A model generated the notes under the pieces. It had not been told where the DNA came from. It did no database searches and saw nothing but the letters and a program-made list of their open reading frames with translations. DNA of 41,786 nucleotides from NCBI RefSeq assembly GCF_000425205.1, contig NZ_AULI01000022.1, positions 1 through 41,786 of the forward strand, written 5' to 3'. A program made the position numbers and the translations under genes. Positions 39,199 through 41,786 of this stretch are shown piece by piece. Numbering within the stretch: position 1 is the first letter of the stretch; each line of letters starts with the position of its first letter. Source of the DNA: Pontibacillus halophilus JSM 076056 = DSM 19796. GTDB lineage: Bacteria; Bacillota; Bacilli; Bacillales; BH030062.

Positions 39199-40527
39199 AT
39201 GAAGTTTGATTATACCATTACAGAGCTATTTGCTGGTGTAGGTGGCTTCCGTCTCGGTTTCGAAAGAGCATCTAAGAAATGGGAAACGGTTTTCGCCAAT
39301 CAGTGGGAACCAGGAAAATCTAAACAACATGCCTATAATTGTTATATTGACAATATAAGAAATGATAGATTTAACCGTAAGAACTCTATCCATTGGGAAG
39401 AAAAGCGAGTAACAAATGAGGACATTGCTACGTACGCAAATGCTGCGAAGCAACTCATTCCTGATCATACAGTCCTCGTAGGCGGGTTTCCTTGCCAAGA
39501 TTATTCAGTAGCTCGAACGAAAGCAGATGGAATTGCTGGGAAGAAAGGCGTCCTTTTCTGGGAAATCGATAAAATCGTCGCAGAGAAACAGCCTCCATTC
39601 GTCCTGTTAGAAAACGTAGACAGGTTACTGAAATCTCCCTCGAAGCAACGAGGACGAGATTTCGGCGTTATGTTGAAATCGTTCCAGAAAAGAGGCTATG
39701 GTGTGGAATGGCGCATGATAAACGCCGCAGACTACGGTTACGCACAAAAACGCAGACGAGTTTTTATCTTTGCCTTTCATAAAGACACTCAATACTTTAA
39801 AGAGCGTCAACTAACAGACAAGGCTGTACTTCTTCACTCTGAAGGCTACTTCCAAAGTCAATTTCCAGTTGAAGATGAATCATCGACACGTCATTTACCC
39901 TTAAGCACAGAGCTACACGAAGATATCGTAGACCTTTCCGACAACTTTAGCTTTCGCTTCCGTAATAGCGGAATTATGATTGATGGTCACATTTATTCTG
40001 AGGAAGTCCTTCCAAAGTCTCCTAGAAAACAAATTACTCTAGGGGATATCCTTGAAAAAGGCGTAGAGGATGAAAAGTACTACCTTGGTGAACAATTAGA
40101 GGATTGGGAGTACATGAAGGGGCCTAAGAAAGTAGATCGAGTCACAAGTGAAGGCTACCACTACCAATACTCAGAAGGTGGTATGGCATTTCCGGATCAC
40201 TTAGACCGTCCTGGTCGCACCATCCTTACAAGCGAGTCAAGCAAGAATCGTAGCACCCACGTGGTAAGGGATCCTGAGAGTGGACGTCTTCGTATTCTTA
40301 CTCCAGTTGAATGTGAACGAATGAATGGCTTCCCTGATAATTGGACCGACTCTGGTATGCCGCATAAGTTCCGTTACTTCTGTATGGGGAATGCGTTAGT
40401 CGTTAATTTAGTGGAGAAGATGGCAAAAGAGCTAAAAATAATTGTAGACAATGAAGTGAAGCATTCTAAGGAGCATGAAGGAATAAGCAATTTGAGTTTT
40501 TTTGAAAACAAAGAAAAAATTAATTAA
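39199..40527 (+). CDS. DNA (cytosine-5) methyltransferase, Sau3AI-type system
   Basis: 442 residues with C5-methyltransferase motifs in order: motif I LFAGVGGFRLG (10-20), motif IV PCQDYS with catalytic Cys99, motif VI ENV (138-140), motif VIII QKRRRVF, the variable target-recognition region, motif IX region RPGRTILTSESS, and motif X GNALVVNLVEKM. Substrate is cytosine in duplex DNA with S-adenosylmethionine as methyl donor. Adjacent to a Sau3AI-like enzyme it probably methylates C in GATC and protects the host. The ATG at 39199 follows GGGGGAAG; an ATG at 39142 lies inside the promoter and is rejected. Confidence 0.9.
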   Translation: MKFDYTITELFAGVGGFRLGFERASKKWETVFANQWEPGKSKQHAYNCYIDNIRNDRFNRKNSIHWEEKRVTNEDIATYANAAKQLIPDHTVLVGGFPCQDYSVARTKADGIAGKKGVLFWEIDKIVAEKQPPFVLLENVDRLLKSPSKQRGRDFGVMLKSFQKRGYGVEWRMINAADYGYAQKRRRVFIFAFHKDTQYFKERQLTDKAVLLHSEGYFQSQFPVEDESSTRHLPLSTELHEDIVDLSDNFSFRFRNSGIMIDGHIYSEEVLPKSPRKQITLGDILEKGVEDEKYYLGEQLEDWEYMKGPKKVDRVTSEGYHYQYSEGGMAFPDHLDRPGRTILTSESSKNRSTHVVRDPESGRLRILTPVECERMNGFPDNWTDSGMPHKFRYFCMGNALVVNLVEKMAKELKIIVDNEVKHSKEHEGISNLSFFENKEKIN

Positions 40528-40535
40528 TTAATAAA

Positions 40536-40580
40536 TATTTAGAAGAGGGATACCTATTGATGGTATCCCTCTTCTAAATA
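40536..40580. terminator. Perfect 19-bp hairpin between convergent genes
   Basis: TATTTAGAAGAGGGATACC (40536-40554) and its exact reverse complement (40562-40580) surround a 7-base loop. It lies at the ends of the methyltransferase and YkyB-type genes, and its right arm encodes the last codons (EEGY) of the latter. It is followed by AT-rich rather than pure T sequence. Confidence 0.7.
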
Positions 40581-40934
40581 TAAATTTAACATTTTCAATG
40601 CTGTTATATATTTCACCTTACTTAAATTATTCTGTTTTTTACTCATCTCTCCCAAATGGGGAAAGAAATTAAATTCTTCGTTAATGGCATATATGTGGAA
40701 GTAGTAACCTGAAATCTCAATTAACAATACGGAATGATTTCTCATCTTGCTTTTCGTACGAGAATACTGCAAACCTATAACTGTTGCCTTGCCCTCTTTA
40801 ATGAGTTTTCTAATTACTTTGTCCTTTAATTTGTACAATTCTTTTTTGTTTTCTTTAAACTTAGCATAATGATTAATAGTATATAGTGACTTGCATAAGA
40901 TTAATATATCTTCATTGCACCCTCTATGGTTCAC
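40554..40934 (-). CDS. YkyB-family protein
   Basis: 126 residues matching YkyB of Bacillus: SLYTINHYAK (about 16-25), LYKLKDKVIRKLIKEGKA, an IGLQYS block, a hydrophobic strand VLLIEISGYYFHIY and FFPHLGEM, with a C-terminal helix. YkyB is conserved in bacilli and its function is not known to me. The GTG start at 40934 has AAGGAG upstream, lying in the last codons of the decayed gene at 40942, so the two were probably coupled. The coding DNA is AT-rich, and the sequence is diverged enough to suggest an extra, perhaps mobile, copy rather than the chromosomal one. Confidence 0.75.
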   Translation of the reverse strand: MNHRGCNEDILILCKSLYTINHYAKFKENKKELYKLKDKVIRKLIKEGKATVIGLQYSRTKSKMRNHSVLLIEISGYYFHIYAINEEFNFFPHLGEMSKKQNNLSKVKYITALKMLNLYLEEGYHQ

Positions 40935-40941
40935 GCCTAAT

Positions 40942-41365
40942 CTAGGCTCCTTCTGCTTCTCGTTTTATCTCAAGAATCCACTGTTCAAAGTCTCCATTAT
41001 TACTTCCACCGACAATGTCATTATCCTTCAAGACTTCCATTTCTATTTTCCAAAGTGCAAATAAATCTTCCTCGTGTTTCAATCCATTGATTATTAGTTA
41101 TTAAGCTAACTTCACTAATGCTTGATATATCAGGGTAGTAATAAGAAGCGATTTCTTTTATATGACGATAATATGGAAGTTTTATAACCTTGTATCTTGG
41201 TCTAGGATAATTAATATCCTCCTGTAATGTAACCCAATATATAAGAGATGTAATTTGCTCATTATTTAATTATGCTTGGTTAATTACGACACCATTAGTT
41301 GTGATTTCTACCTCTTTGTATGCAGATAGTCCTTTGTTATAAATTCCTATTAAAAATTTCATCAT
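40942..41365 (-). pseudogene. Decayed gene upstream of the YkyB-family gene
   Basis: On the minus strand from ATG 41360-41362 the frame reads MKFLIGIYNKGLSAYKEVEI and stops at TAA after codon 30. It continues in frame with NNEQITSLIYWVTLQED, NYPRPRYKVIKLPYYRHI and SYYYPDISSISE, then needs a shift near 41085 to continue as GLKHEEDLFALWKIEM and DFEQWILEIKREAEGA. One stop and one frameshift thus break a protein of about 140 residues. I recognise no family. It lies next to the IS21 end. Confidence 0.6.
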
Positions 41366-41484
41366 TTACACTTCATAATTATGCTGGCACAAATAAATAT
41401 TTCACAACGTCTACATGGGTTAAAGAGTGATTGCTGTGTTTTGCAAGAGAAAAGTACATAATAATGCAATGAAAAATACATAAG

Positions 41485-41786
41485 CTTGCCAGCCGATATT
41501 TTTAGTAGTTTTGTCTGGATAATGCATGGCTAACCCGGTAGCTATCTCCTGAAAATGTAAGTACATGAGCGTGGTGTATGACACGATCAACTAAAGCTGC
41601 TGTTAGCCTCGAGTCTACAAATATTCGATTCCACTGACTAAATTCCAAATTTGAAGTGATAATGATGCTCTTCTGCTCGTACCAATCGGTGATGAGTTGA
41701 AATAGAAGCTCGGCTCCTTCTTTACTGAATGGAATGTATCCCATCTCATCTAAAATAATTAGATCTACTTTTTTAAAACGGTTCCT
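41485..41786 (-). mobile_element. IS21-family element, istB-proximal end
   Basis: It contains the end of istB and, 7 bases beyond its stop, CTTGCCAGCC, the exact reverse complement of 241-250. The true IS terminus may be up to about 100 bases further left (41380-41484), since IS21 elements usually extend past istB. Confidence 0.7.
41502..41786 (-). CDS. istB: IS21 helper ATPase IstB, C-terminal fragment (cut by window edge)
   Basis: The visible 94 codons begin RNRFKKVDLIILDEMGYIPF, the Walker B region of IstB, then LLFQLITDWYEQKSIIITSN (sensor strand), FSQWNRIF and the C-terminal AALVDRVIHHAHVL, a signature of the family (usually about 250 residues). IstB is the AAA+ helper that selects the target for IstA. 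The N-terminal two thirds are beyond the right edge. Confidence 0.9.
   Translation of the reverse strand, partial: RNRFKKVDLIILDEMGYIPFSKEGAELLFQLITDWYEQKSIIITSNLEFSQWNRIFVDSRLTAALVDRVIHHAHVLTFSGDSYRVSHALSRQNY

Noticed and set aside
1-41786. CRISPR array, tRNA or rRNA genes
   Set aside because: No regularly spaced identical repeats, cloverleaf or rRNA-like conserved blocks were found by eye.

Overview
The window looks like an accessory region of a low-GC Gram-positive genome of the family Bacillaceae. The signs are AGGAGG-type ribosome sites, frequent GTG/TTG starts, a ComQ/ComP/ComA locus, LXG-type type VII secretion (T7SS) proteins, DUF1672 lipoproteins otherwise typical of staphylococci and bacilli, a YkyB protein and a near-consensus Fur box. 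The genus cannot be resolved from the sequence. No rRNA, tRNA, replication gene or CRISPR array was seen. Both ends lie inside IS21-family elements in the same orientation (istA start at the left edge, istB end at the right edge). The window is therefore either a segment between two direct IS21 copies or a circle opened inside one copy.

Left third (1-9.9 kb, all minus strand): a T7SS toxin and immunity neighbourhood. It holds an LXG protein that ends without a toxin domain and its two small helical partners (DUF5082 and DUF5344 types). It also holds a lipase-like protein with an N-terminal hydrolase domain and a C-terminal helical domain, matching the reverse layout described for staphylococcal TslA. 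That gene is followed by a small helical partner candidate (TlaA role) and preceded by a lipoprotein (TilA-like immunity candidate). The lipoprotein has three further paralogues and one decayed copy nearby. A Fur-box nitroreductase, a 49-residue orphan protein and copies of a GGGACA-type palindromic repeat interrupt the array.

Middle (10-20.8 kb): a quorum-sensing locus on the plus strand in the order comX-like, comQ, comP, comA. The tiny putative pheromone gene lies before comQ, not between comQ and comP, and comP has no ordinary start codon. Convergent to it is a five-gene operon: a secreted beta-rich protein, a membrane-anchored helical protein resembling an alpha/alpha toroid, a LolD-type ATPase, an FtsX-type permease and a lipoprotein. 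This resembles bacteriocin or secreted-peptide loci but matches no family I can name. An ArsR-AHSA1 fusion regulator with two candidate operator repeats follows on the plus strand.

Right half: four tandem DUF1672 lipoprotein genes (21.2-25.4 kb), a membrane-anchored thermonuclease coupled to a DUF4236 protein (25.8-28.0 kb), and a defence island (28.2-40.5 kb). The island contains dptF-dptG-dptH, a vsr gene broken at a run of eight A, a Sau3AI-like endonuclease and a divergent cytosine-C5 methyltransferase. No dndBCDE modification genes are present for the DptFGH set. A YkyB-family gene, a decayed gene and the second IS21 end close the window.
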